This document shows, piece after piece, positions 1 to 9,200 of a stretch of 64,000 bases of DNA. The notes under the pieces were generated by a model. That model saw only the letters and a program-made list of their open reading frames with translations. It was not told the DNA's origin and did not search any database. Every line of letters begins with the position of its first letter. Positions within the stretch are counted from its first letter, which is position 1. The stretch covers positions 21,705,235-21,769,234 of the forward strand of contig OX031069.1 in the NCBI GenBank assembly GCA_943736015.1, written 5' to 3'. Made by a program: the position numbers and the translations under genes. This DNA comes from Tridacna crocea (lineage: Eukaryota; Mollusca; Bivalvia; Cardiida; Cardiidae).

Positions 1-972
1 CCTTACGGTCAATGATCACAGAAATGATTGGAATTGGACAATTCAGCCCATATTTTTAGTATTTACTAATAGCCTCGAAAACCTAATTGAACGAAAACAT
101 GTCGTTGGTTCATAAGTTTAAACATTGTAATACAACAAAACTTATTTATTGTATACTTTCATCAATTGATAAATTTAATTTTAAATATACATTTAGATTC
201 TGTGTGAGCTCTTACTTTGATAACCGAATTGTTACTTCCAAGTTAAAATTTCGGCGGTGGCCTTGTTTACAAATGTGACGAAATACAAGGGAGACTACCA
301 CCTGTTTACAACGTATATAGTAACCACATCTGCAATTGTTTTTTCTTTCTTTTGTCTTCTGTTATGATATTTTCAGAAGTAGCAGCATCTGCAATCCTGT
401 CTCCTGACTTAAACTTTACCAGAAATAATGACGGCTGTACGACTATTTATTTTTCGATACAGGTCGTCTTCGCAAGCTGCAATGATGTTTATTCGTCTTT
501 GGTTTTATGCTGTCCACAAATATAAGGGAAGTAACTCTGTCATAAAAAAGCGATGTCAGTACATACCAGTTTTCTCCCTTAGACCATAAAATTACTCCTA
601 ATTTGAGCCGGTTTTGGTTTATGCCACACACAACTTCCGACTGACGTAAATCAGTGTCAATAGAGTGGAGAAAAAGTAAAAGTGTTCATGAAATAAAGGA
701 ACTTTTTAGTCGTACAAATTAATGTGAAAATAGGCAAATCAGAAACGGGCGAAAGAGACTTTTTTTTCTCAGAAATTTACAACCATGATCCGTACAACAA
801 CGAATATTTGCATATATGTTTATTTGACTCTACTCAGCAATTTTTTGTTGGCAGTAAATACATGTATACTGCTTTAACTACCAAATGACGAATTCTAAAC
901 TCTTCTAAATTGAAAACTTCTGTAAAAACATTCGAAAGTGAGACAAATGAGACAATAGCCCTCAATAGGGTC
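1..972. other. Intergenic, no gene seen
   Basis: No open frame here looks like a protein exon and no intact hairpin element is present. The sequence is AT-rich and single copy within the window. Confidence 0.5.
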
Positions 973-1060
973 GAAAACATTGTGGAAGATGGAAAAAAAA
1001 CTGGTTACCAGCATTTTCTCCTTTCCCTTCAAGGTTCTCAGAATCCTCCTTCGTCAGGTT
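973..1060. repeat. Degraded half of a family A hairpin element
   Basis: The distal arm (GGTTACCAGCATTTTCTCC) is recognisable, but the proximal arm has decayed and both outer ends are missing. This is an old remnant of the hairpin family described at 2617-2844. Confidence 0.6.
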
Positions 1061-1295
1061 CGTTTAGACTTGGGATTGTGTTGTAGAGAGTTAACTTGTG
1101 AAGAGATAAACTCCAGTTTATCATACACGACATTTAAAAACTACATGAGAAAACAGACAAGTTCCTTTACTTTATTTACGTCTTTTCAACTGATGTAAAA
1201 AAAAAACCCCACCATTTTCATCAAATCTACATCACAATAACGGCATAAAAATAATAGTTTACAACATGGTGGTAAACTATCATTGTATGTCTTAG

Positions 1296-1402
1296 TGGGG
1301 GTACGCGTTCTCCAGAGAACTCGTACCCAGGGTACGACTTCTCTGGAGAACTCGTACCCTTGAGATGGGGTACGAGTTCTCCATGGTACGAGTTCTCCTG
1401 AT
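1296..1402. repeat. Cluster of alternating inverted 13-mers
   Basis: About six copies of GGTACGAGTTCTCC or its reverse complement GGAGAACTCGTACC sit back to back in alternating orientation, with mismatches in the first copies. The cluster can form several mutually exclusive hairpins. No other copy was seen in the window. Confidence 0.8.
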
Positions 1403-1424
1403 ACCAAGAGTACTCATGACAAAG

Positions 1425-1655
1425 TTAACCCTTTACCTCATAAGACATTTCTATGGTATCTCTAATTGACCCTAAATAACAGCAAGGATGGAGCTGTTTC
1501 TTATGTGTATATACGACACATTTTGATTGCATAGAAAACATTGTGGCAAAAGGTGAAATTGCTCTTCACGAGCAATTTCACCTTTTGCCACAATGTTTTC
1601 CAAAGGCTCCTACAAGCAATGCGTAATAATGAGTATCTATGAAGTAAAGGGTTAA
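1425..1655. mobile_element. Family B TTAA hairpin MITE
   Basis: The element runs TTAA to TTAA with ends CCCTTTACC and GTAAAGGG. Its central palindrome has the apex GAAATTGCTC/GAGCAATTTC on a stem containing AACATTGTGGCAAAAGG. It carries no coding capacity. The TTAA flank and CCC...GGG ends resemble piggyBac-derived non-autonomous elements. This family is defined here only from copies in this window. Confidence 0.8.
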
Positions 1656-2398
1656 GATTATTTGTGAAGTGGTGGTCTCCCTTTGATCATTAATATGAGT
1701 CAGGAGTAACGTCCCTTGACAATAGGATGCATAATGGATGAGACAGAAACCATGTGAATATATCAAATAAAAATTAAATTTGTACCTGAAAACAATGGTT
1801 TTGAAATATCTTTGGTCGTTAACTTTTTACTCCCAACATTACGATCAATAATTTCGATCTATAAATCATTGTCTGTGCATGTCATGTTCTTCGAAGATTC
1901 GACCCGTTTGATATGACGCATCACTGTCCCCAAAACTTGGGGGATTGTACGGTAATACGCGCTATAAAGTAGCAATGGAGAAAATGGCATTTATCAATAC
2001 TTTTGAGGAGAAATCAGGCCTGTTTTAGAGCCAGATTTCGTCATAGCTGAATAAATCGTACCAGGTAGCGTTTTATTGAACAGGTTTATTTCAGTTTGAA
2101 ATTCAAAGTAACAGTTGTCACGTAGAAAAGTAGTCCGGTTCTGTACCCACAATGCCCAAATTAGATAGATCTGTATTTGTAGAATGCCGTCTGGCTGAAG
2201 ATAAAGATCTATAAATATGCCCAATCAAATGGTGTAGCATGTGATGAACAAGCCATGGGTCAAACAGGTTTTGGAACGCAAAAACCCAGGACCAAGCGAT
2301 CGGTACACAAATTTTGTATCATTGCGGAGGCTATGAGCGAGTGAAGCTAATTTCAATCAAAAATTAGTAATTCCGCGATCGACGGCCTTACTCAGTGT
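1656..2398. other. Intergenic, nothing recognised
   Basis: No exon-like frame with splice sites and no repeat shared with the rest of the window was found. Confidence 0.4.
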
Positions 2399-2585
2399 AT
2401 TTCAACATGCCATTTCCAATATACATACCAGAGTGCTACCGAAAAATTCATTTGCCTTAGAAAAATGGAGTTTAATTGGATTTATTTCCTTCGGCTTTGC
2501 ACAAAATGCGATACATGGTCTTTAAAATTCAACATTGAACTCATAATGATATTGTCTTCAACAAATACAAAATGTACACAAAAGA
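2399..2585 (-). repeat. Dispersed repeat, inverted partner of 5525-5720
   Basis: The stretch around TTATTTCCTTCGGCTTTGCA matches the reverse complement of about 190 bp near 5525-5720 with moderate divergence. The two copies lie in inverted orientation about 3 kb apart. No terminal repeats or coding frame are evident. Confidence 0.65.
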
Positions 2586-2601
2586 GCGACCTGGCAATAT
2601 T

Positions 2602-3036
2602 TTAACCTTTATCCAGTTAACCCATTACCAAACGACAATATTTTAGACTAGTCCAAATTGAAAGCATTTGCAGACGACAAAAAAAAGTGACTGAAAATTT
2701 GAAATTTGTTTTGTGAAGGGTAGAAAACATTATGGGAAAAGGAGAAAATGCTGGTTACCAGCATTTTCTCCTTTTCCCACAATGTTTTCTAAAGGCTTCT
2801 TTCTCAGGGGTGTCAAAAGTAGGGATTGTGTGGTAATGGGTTAAATAACTAACTCGAATCTTTCAAGTCGATAGTAACAACCCAAATTTTGCTATTTCAA
2901 AGGTTGTTTGGAAAAATGACCTCTCCTCATCGGACAGTGTAGATCCAAGATCAGACTGCACGATCTGTGCAGTCTGATCTTGATCCACAATGTCCGAAAA
3001 CGGTCGGTGATTCGCGCTTAGCAGCCTTTGGGTTAA
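2602..3036. mobile_element. Family C TTAA hairpin MITE, split by a family A element
   Basis: A family C element (ends TTAACCTTTATCC... and ...CTTTGGGTTAA, central palindrome AGATCAGACTGCACGA/TGTGCAGTCTGATCT) is interrupted after about 15 bp by the family A element at 2617-2844. Removing that element and one TTAA restores colinearity with the family C copy at 11713-11925. Confidence 0.8.
2617..2844. mobile_element. Family A TTAA hairpin MITE (nested)
   Basis: A full-length copy of about 228 bp including both TTAA. The ends are CCCATTACC and GGTAATGGG. The centre is a near-perfect palindrome, AGAAAATGCTGGTTACCAGC followed by ATTTTCT, on a stem with CATTATGGGAAAAGG/CCTTTTCCCACAATG. The flanking arms contain GCATTTGCAGACGACA and GGGGTGTCAAAAGTAGGG. 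There is no coding capacity. It sits inside a family C element. Confidence 0.85.
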
Positions 3037-3114
3037 CTTGGTGGTAAAATTCATTTCTCTGCAACTAATCCTTGACCAAACGGACAGTAATAGTCATCCG
3101 GATATAATTTGAAT

Positions 3115-3342
3115 TTAACTCTTTACCACAACAAAATTTATAGACTGGTCCAAATTGAAAGCATTTGCAGACGACAAAACAAAGTTGACTGAAAAATTAA
3201 AAGTTGTTCTGGGAAGGTTAGAAAACACTGTGGGAAAAGGAGAAAATGCTGGTTACCAGCATTTTCTCCTTTTCCTACAGTGTTTTCAAAAAGCTTCTTT
3301 CTCAGGGGCGTCAAAAGTAATGATTTTGTGGTAATGGGTTAA
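3115..3342. mobile_element. Family A TTAA hairpin MITE
   Basis: A full-length copy with intact TTAA at both ends, in the same orientation as the copy at 2617, with an intact apical palindrome. The stem reads ACACTGTGGGAAAAGG/CCTTTTCCTACAGTG, so stem changes are partly compensated. Confidence 0.85.
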
Positions 3343-3569
3343 ATGCATTTTAAAGCCTGCATTGTTTATTTTTGGGCCGGTACTGTGCCTTTAAGTATTT
3401 TCACACTTAACTGTAAGTTGGGGTCAACGGTCAATATGATTATTATGATTGACGATCAAAACATTGGATTTAACATTTTAAGCACATTAGAAAATTTCAA
3501 TTGAAATAGTTAATTGTGCCCAAAAGTAGTCTTATTGATTTAAATAAATCCTATATTACAATAGAACGG

Positions 3570-3680
3570 TCAACCCTTAGATTGTATAGATAAAATTTAG
3601 GTAATTTTTAAGACATCAAAGATCAAGATTAGACTGCTAAGAATTTGCAGTTTGATCTTAGAATCTGCACCAGCATATTT
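3570..3680. repeat. Eroded family C hairpin
   Basis: The palindrome AGATCAAGATTAGACTGC / GCAGTTTGATCTTAG remains, but the TTAA ends cannot be identified. It is an old remnant of the family described at 11713-11925. Confidence 0.45.
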
Positions 3681-3775
3681 GTAAGAATTTTTTGAACAAA
3701 GTCAGCTTGAAATATCGATATTGATGACTTTTTCTACGGTTACGAAATGTCCAGTTTATTTCACTTACACAAAAG

Positions 3776-4013
3776 TTAACCCATTACCACACAATCCCTA
3801 CTTTTGACGACCCTGAGAAAGAAGCCTTTAGAAAAAAAAAAAACATTGTGGGAAAAGGAGAAAATGCTGGTAACCAGCATTTTCTCCATTTCCCACAATA
3901 ATTTTTACCCTTCACAAAACAAATCTCAAATTTTCAGTCACTTTTATTTTTTCGTCTGCAAATACTTTCAATTTAGACAAGCCAAAAATTTGGTTGTTTT
4001 TGGAAAGAGTTAA
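3776..4013. mobile_element. Family A TTAA hairpin MITE
   Basis: A full-length copy in the opposite orientation to the copies at 2617 and 3115 (TTAACCCATTACCACACAATCCC at the left). It has an A-tract expansion just before the stem and an intact apex GAAAATGCTGGTAACCAGC. Confidence 0.85.
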
Positions 4014-4739
4014 GCGCAAATATGAGTTCTGCTTTGACAAAAGGGGGTTAATATCATCTCCGCGATTCATAAAACTGTGCAATTTATCCTATAGTAATGT
4101 GCCTATAAATCCACTTTATATAACAAAATGACTAAATCATGAAGCAAGTAAACTGGTTGTTTGACATGCAGACCTTTTTTCAGTATCAAAATGTTTCGAC
4201 TCAGGCCGGCCCGCGCGTCCGTGCAGCTTGGCCTGAGTCCATACTTTTAGTAGATACCCTTTTCAAAGGGTATATCTCAATTTATTTATGTACTTTTAAA
4301 TCAGATTTTCAGATTTCAGTTTAGTATTTCATGTTTAAATGCCATGTACATCTAACAGTGATTAATAAACGGCTTGTTAGGAGACGAGTGAGTTTTTAGT
4401 AGAGTAACATGTGAGTTTAAATGTTTTTTTATTTCCAACTCTCCAATATTACATTTTGTAATAATTTCTTATAAAGAACATGTACTTACGTTATTGTCAC
4501 GATGATGGGTTTATAGAAAAGTTTGAAATGTTCGCTTAATCTTTGAATGTTCCAATTGTTTCATCTCTTTTTTTATGTATAAGGTCAATATCAAAGAAAG
4601 ACCATTCACTGATTATGAGCTTAAATCGGGTTCTAGAATTTAACATTCGCTGCGAATTAATGCTGACTGGCGTAAACTCAAAATTATTGCCAAATTGTCA
4701 TCTTAGGAACAATATCTCTGGCGTATCAAGGGTTAGCTG
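4014..4739. other. Intergenic, nothing recognised
   Basis: AT-rich single-copy sequence. A short GC-rich block near 4203-4235 stands out but matches no family in the window. Confidence 0.4.
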
Positions 4740-4935
4740 GCGTTAGACTGCGAATTATTCATTGTGAAAAAGGGCTTGATGCATCTGCAAAGAGCATCGC
4801 CCAGGTCATCTTCGCAAGCCAAGGTTAGGATCACTACTAGAGTAGCGTCGTGGATCGTCACCCTTGGCTTGCGAAGAAGAACCCAGCTCAGCCTGCGCAG
4901 TCCGCACAAGCTAACCTGGGTCCGTATTCGCCAAC
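4740..4935. mobile_element. Family D hairpin remnant with an internal inverted repeat
   Basis: The family D signatures TGATGCATCTGCAAAGAGCAT and CAGCCTGCGCAGTCCGCACA are present. Between them lies a second inverted repeat (CTTCGCAAGCCAAGG ... CCTTGGCTTGCGAAG) spaced by about 45 bp, so the tip of this copy has been replaced or extended. Confidence 0.5.
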
Positions 4936-5118
4936 CATTCTTAAGAACGCTCTCTGTCTTAGTCACTAGAATTTTCTACATTTGTAAGTAAGAGAACTTC
5001 TGATTAGCTAAACCATTCGGTTTAGCCAATCAGAAGTTGTGTTACTTACAAATTTAGAAAATCTTGGAGAATAAGATTAAGAATATTCTTGAGAATTAAT
5101 GGTTAGTGAATACGGACG
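4918..5118. mobile_element. Family E fully palindromic MITE
   Basis: About 200 bp that are one long imperfect palindrome. The ends are GTCCGTATTCGCCAACCATTC and its inverse near 5100-5117, centred on CTAAACCATTCGGTTTAG. It is an older copy of the element at 9181-9379. Confidence 0.75.
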
Positions 5119-5524
5119 CTGCCATGGTCGAAACTTTTTGCCATTTGTAAATTTGTTTGCATGTCTAAGGATCAGTCTAGTACATGATAAAGTTGGTTGG
5201 TGGACAAAACTGACTCAAAGGATCACGGATTATGTGATAACATGGTTACATATACTTCGTATATTTATCACGGAGATGCACTATGCCCCATTTACAAAGA
5301 GTATGGCTCAGTTATTATGACAAGTATTTTTGGTTGTGGATGCTCTAATTGTAGATCACATCAGTTCGTAAAAATATATAATCTAGGTCAAAAATATAAT
5401 CCTAGAAAATCCTTGTCTGCACGCACACTCGTTTAGGGATTTTAGAAAGAGACAAAAGCTGGGAATTTCCATCTTCGGTTGACCAAAACACCTGGTCACT
5501 TTGACATTCTTTGTTAAATGTGTA

Positions 5525-5720
5525 TGAAAATTAGTGAACAGATTTGTTTTTTGTGGTTTTTGTCGTAGACAATACCAGTATGAGTTCAAGATTGAATTCT
5601 GAAATGCGTGTATCGTATTTTGTGCAAAGCCGAAGGAAATAAACCCAATGAAACTTAATTTTTCTCAGGCAAATGAGTTTTTTGGTCGCACTCAGATATG
5701 CAATTTGAAATGGCATGTTT
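5525..5720 (+). repeat. Dispersed repeat, inverted partner of 2399-2585
   Basis: Matches the inverse of 2399-2585 (for example TTTTGTGCAAAGCCGAAGG). It abuts a truncated family A element at 5721, so the transposon half may have been carried along or the junction may be a deletion. Confidence 0.6.
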
Positions 5721-5808
5721 TTACCAGCATTTTCTCCTTTTCCCACAATGTTTTCAAAAGGCCTCTTGCTCAGGGTCGTCAAAAGTAGGGATTGCGTGGT
5801 ATAGAGTT
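5721..5808. mobile_element. Right half of a family A element
   Basis: It starts at the palindrome centre (TTTACCAGCATTTTCTCC) and runs to the outer end GGTATAGAGTTAA. The left half is missing, so the break lies at the tip of the hairpin. Confidence 0.7.
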
Positions 5809-6092
5809 AATTGATCAAGAAGCAATTCTTAACCAATACAGTAAATTTATATATAAATATCGACAAAAATTTAAGCCCTTCCATATTGTTTGCATCATTT
5901 TGCAAATGAAAAAATTAATGTGGTAAAAATAGGAATCATTTTTTCAACAGAGAAGAAAATATTACAGAAAAAGCAAAATAATTCCGTTGGTCAGTAAATG
6001 TTCTCCTTTTCCAAAGGTGTTTTCAAATGGCAACCTTAATAGGATCGTGTTCGGTTAAGTTCTAAATTGTTTTTTTGGGAACTTTCACACAG

Positions 6093-6271
6093 GTTGTCGA
6101 CTGTGAGGAAATTAACATGGAAACATCTGACAGGATCCTCGGACGATGATTGGGTAGAAAAAATTAACCATAAGGCCACAGTCGTATTACTTCTGCTGTT
6201 TGCCATGTTCACTACTTCCGGGCAGTATATCTCCGACCCGATTCATTGCTGGTGCCCTGCTTTTTTCACGG
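6093..6271 (+). CDS. Innexin exon with TM1 and loop 1
   Basis: Acceptor AG is at 6091-6092 and donor GGTAAGT starts at 6271/6272; the exon ends in phase 1. It encodes DDDWVEKINHKATVVLLLLF (cytoplasmic N-terminal region into TM1) and then QYISDPIHCWCPAFF, the canonical innexin loop 1 entry. An extra cysteine follows CW (C-W-C). The in-frame sequence upstream reaches a stop at about 6040 without an ATG. Confidence 0.85.
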
Positions 6272-9200
6272 GTAAGTCTGTCACGTGATGTAGATTCCTT
6301 ATCCAGGGGTCAAATAATTCTGACATAAACCTTCATGGACTTAAACAGCTCAAGGACATGTTGCAATACGGCTCTAATCGTTACTGTTTTCTCCTCTCAC
6401 CTCTGCTGAAGCATGTGAGAAAAGTAGTCGTAGGCTTTGGAAAGAAAGTAGTGTAAGTACCGGTGTGAGAAAGCCAGGAAACATATGTGCGTCACCGACC
6501 GCCATGATATGACCTTGGCTGTTAAAGTGGCGTTAAAACCCCAATACAACCAAAGTCCAATCGTAACAAGATCGGGCCACTTGTAGGGGCAACGTGACCC
6601 TGTATCAAAAAACAAAGTGCTTCAACAACTGGAACTTTCAAAACATTTAAGGCAAAGTAGAAACTTCTTTGTTTGTTGCTTTGTTTTCAAGGGTTGTCAA
6701 GCATATGGGAGGGGGGGGGGTCAGAGAATTTGTTCAAATTTTTAAAGCTAATACAGGATTCTGTGTACATTGCCTACGGATAGACTGACTATGTGTCAAA
6801 CATCAGTATCGAACGGAAACTGGCGAACATACTGCTGATTTAAAAAAATCAAAATTTTGATAATTCGGAAAAGAATCTGGCGATCCCTATCACTTCGAAT
6901 TACCCAGATTTGACTGTAATAATGTCAAGTCATTTTTTGTATGACTAAGGCACACGAAGACGATTATTTGAACTAGCATTTAACTATGCACCAAATTTAA
7001 AATTCCTTTATTTACTGAAAATATCACTATAACATTAACATTATAGCTCTGCTGTTTTAAGAAGATGCTTAGTGCATCTACAAAAAGTATCGACGCAGGT
7101 CAGCCTGCGCAGTCCGCGCAAGCTGATCTGTGTCGAAACTTTTTGTCTTGGGTCGAAATTCTGCTGTTCAAATGACCAAGATACCGGACAACTCAGTCGG
7201 TTGTTACGAAGCGGATTTTATTGATCTATGATAACTTACTTGATAGATGTATCACGAATCATATCTTAACCCTTTACTCCATAGATACTCATTTTTACGC
7301 ATTGCTTGTAGGAGCCTTTTGTAAACAATGTGGCAAAAGGTGAAATTGCTCGTCTCGAGCAATTTCACCTTTTGTCACAATGTTTTCTATGCTATCAAAA
7401 GGTGTCATATACACATAAAAACGGCTTCATCCTTGGTATTAATTAGGGTCAATTAGAGATACCATAGAAATGCTTTATGGGGTAAAGGGTTAATGCATTA
7501 CGCTCCTGCACCATTTCAAGTGTATGGCTTAGAATTATTATTATTATTATGGCTTAGAGTTATATTATTATTATTATTATTATTATTATTGATTCAGAGG
7601 TGTATGTAAAGTATACCAAGAATTACTGCTGGATCTCTAACACCTACCATATACCGATGACGTCACACATCCCGTCTAATATCGTAGCCAGGCGAGACAA
7701 TCAGCTGGTTTACTACCAATGGGTTCCTTTCATATTGCTGATACAGGCCTTGCTGTTTAAGCTTCCCAATTTTGTCTGGTCCCTACTGAGCCAGAGATGC
7801 GGTATAGACATGTCTAAACTGTGTGAAATGATTGATTCGATTCAGGTATGTTGTTGTAAGTAACTTTTTACCTCACGACAAAATTTTAGACTCGTTCAAA
7901 TTGCAAGCATTTGCAGACGACAAAATTAAGGTGACCGAAAAATTGAAATTCGTTCTGGGAAGGGTAGAAAACACTGTGGGAAAAGGAGAAAATGCTGGTT
8001 ACCAGCATTTTCTCCTTTTCCAGCAGTGTTTTCAAAAGGCTTCTTTCTCAGGGGCGTCAAAAGTAGGGATTGTGTAGTAATGGGTTAAATTAAATTAAAG
8101 GGCCATAGTCTGCGAATAAGGGTTTTTCATGAATCTCCATTAGGCTTGAGACAAAGCAAGTCTTACGAACCAAGTCTCTAACAAAAGGTATTAATGGCTC
8201 ACTTGGCCAATCCTGGAAGAGCCCCCATCTTACGAACGAAGTCCGTAACAAAGAAACAAATATGCAAATTTATGCATAGCAGAAATACAAGGACGGGGCA
8301 GGGTTAGAACTTGGAACGCCCGGACGAAAAGCCAATACCATAACGACTGAGCTAACGAGAATAACGAGAATTCTTCCTAACACCAAGGGTGATAACCTAC
8401 GTCATAGCAGAGGTGTCGGAATAGCCTCCATTTTGTGCGCAAAGTGCAGATTAATTACTTTCAAAAGATGTATGTATACAAAATTGACTTAGAATACCTA
8501 CTTCATCTGGTGACTGTAAATATATTTGTCCTATTCGTGAACTCAGAATGCCATGAAACAATGTTGTAGCTCTAAACACTTCAACACAATTATTCTTAAC
8601 GGCACTGTATACGACATCTATTGTTAAATCGCACATGTGTCACACGCTTCGAAAATTGTGCGGAGGTAACTGCAAAATCAACGAAACTAATGAACAAAAT
8701 ATTAATGTATACTAGCGAAGAAAGTTGCCAGGTACCATATGCACTGCTTTGTTTGGACAGATCATCAACAATAATAATGTACAAGCTGAAAAACTTACCT
8801 TTTAAAACGAAAATGGTGGATTCAAAATGTCTCCGATGACGTAAGCTATGACATAGGTTGTTACCCCTGTAACACGGTTGTAAAGTATTGTACAAATTAA
8901 ATCGGGACGCAGCCATGCATGAAGCAGTGGTCTCACGTAACAGCAAGTTATGTATAATTATGGGTTTTAATCGGGACGAAGCCATGCATGAATGAGTTGT
9001 TTCCCGTAACAGCAAGTCATGTATAATTCAGGATCCATAAAAGTCCATCTTGTATTACGACCAAGTGATTCATGAAATACACTGGTTCTTTGACGTGTAT
9101 AAAATCAGCCAATAGCAAAAAGTTCGGACCAGGCCAGCCCGTGCAGATTGCACAGAAAGAAGTTCTGTGGGTGGAATCCTGGGCCCGTATTCACCAACCA

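Noticed and set aside
2735-2795. Hairpins as rho-independent terminators or tRNA-like structures
   Set aside because: They lie within transposable elements in an intron-containing genome. The stem is AT-rich and lacks the required context.
2600-4013. Regularly spaced palindromes as a CRISPR array
   Set aside because: Spacing is irregular, elements have TTAA ends and target duplications, orientations alternate, and the DNA is eukaryotic.
6397-6615. Open frame on the - strand within innexin intron 1
   Set aside because: No recognisable motifs or splice sites, and the region behaves as intron sequence.
7832-8077. Open frames over family A elements that encode VENTVGKGENAGYQHFLLF-like peptides in many places
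   Set aside because: The repeated peptide is just the translation of the hairpin DNA. The copies have no start context, no splice logic and no codon-level conservation.
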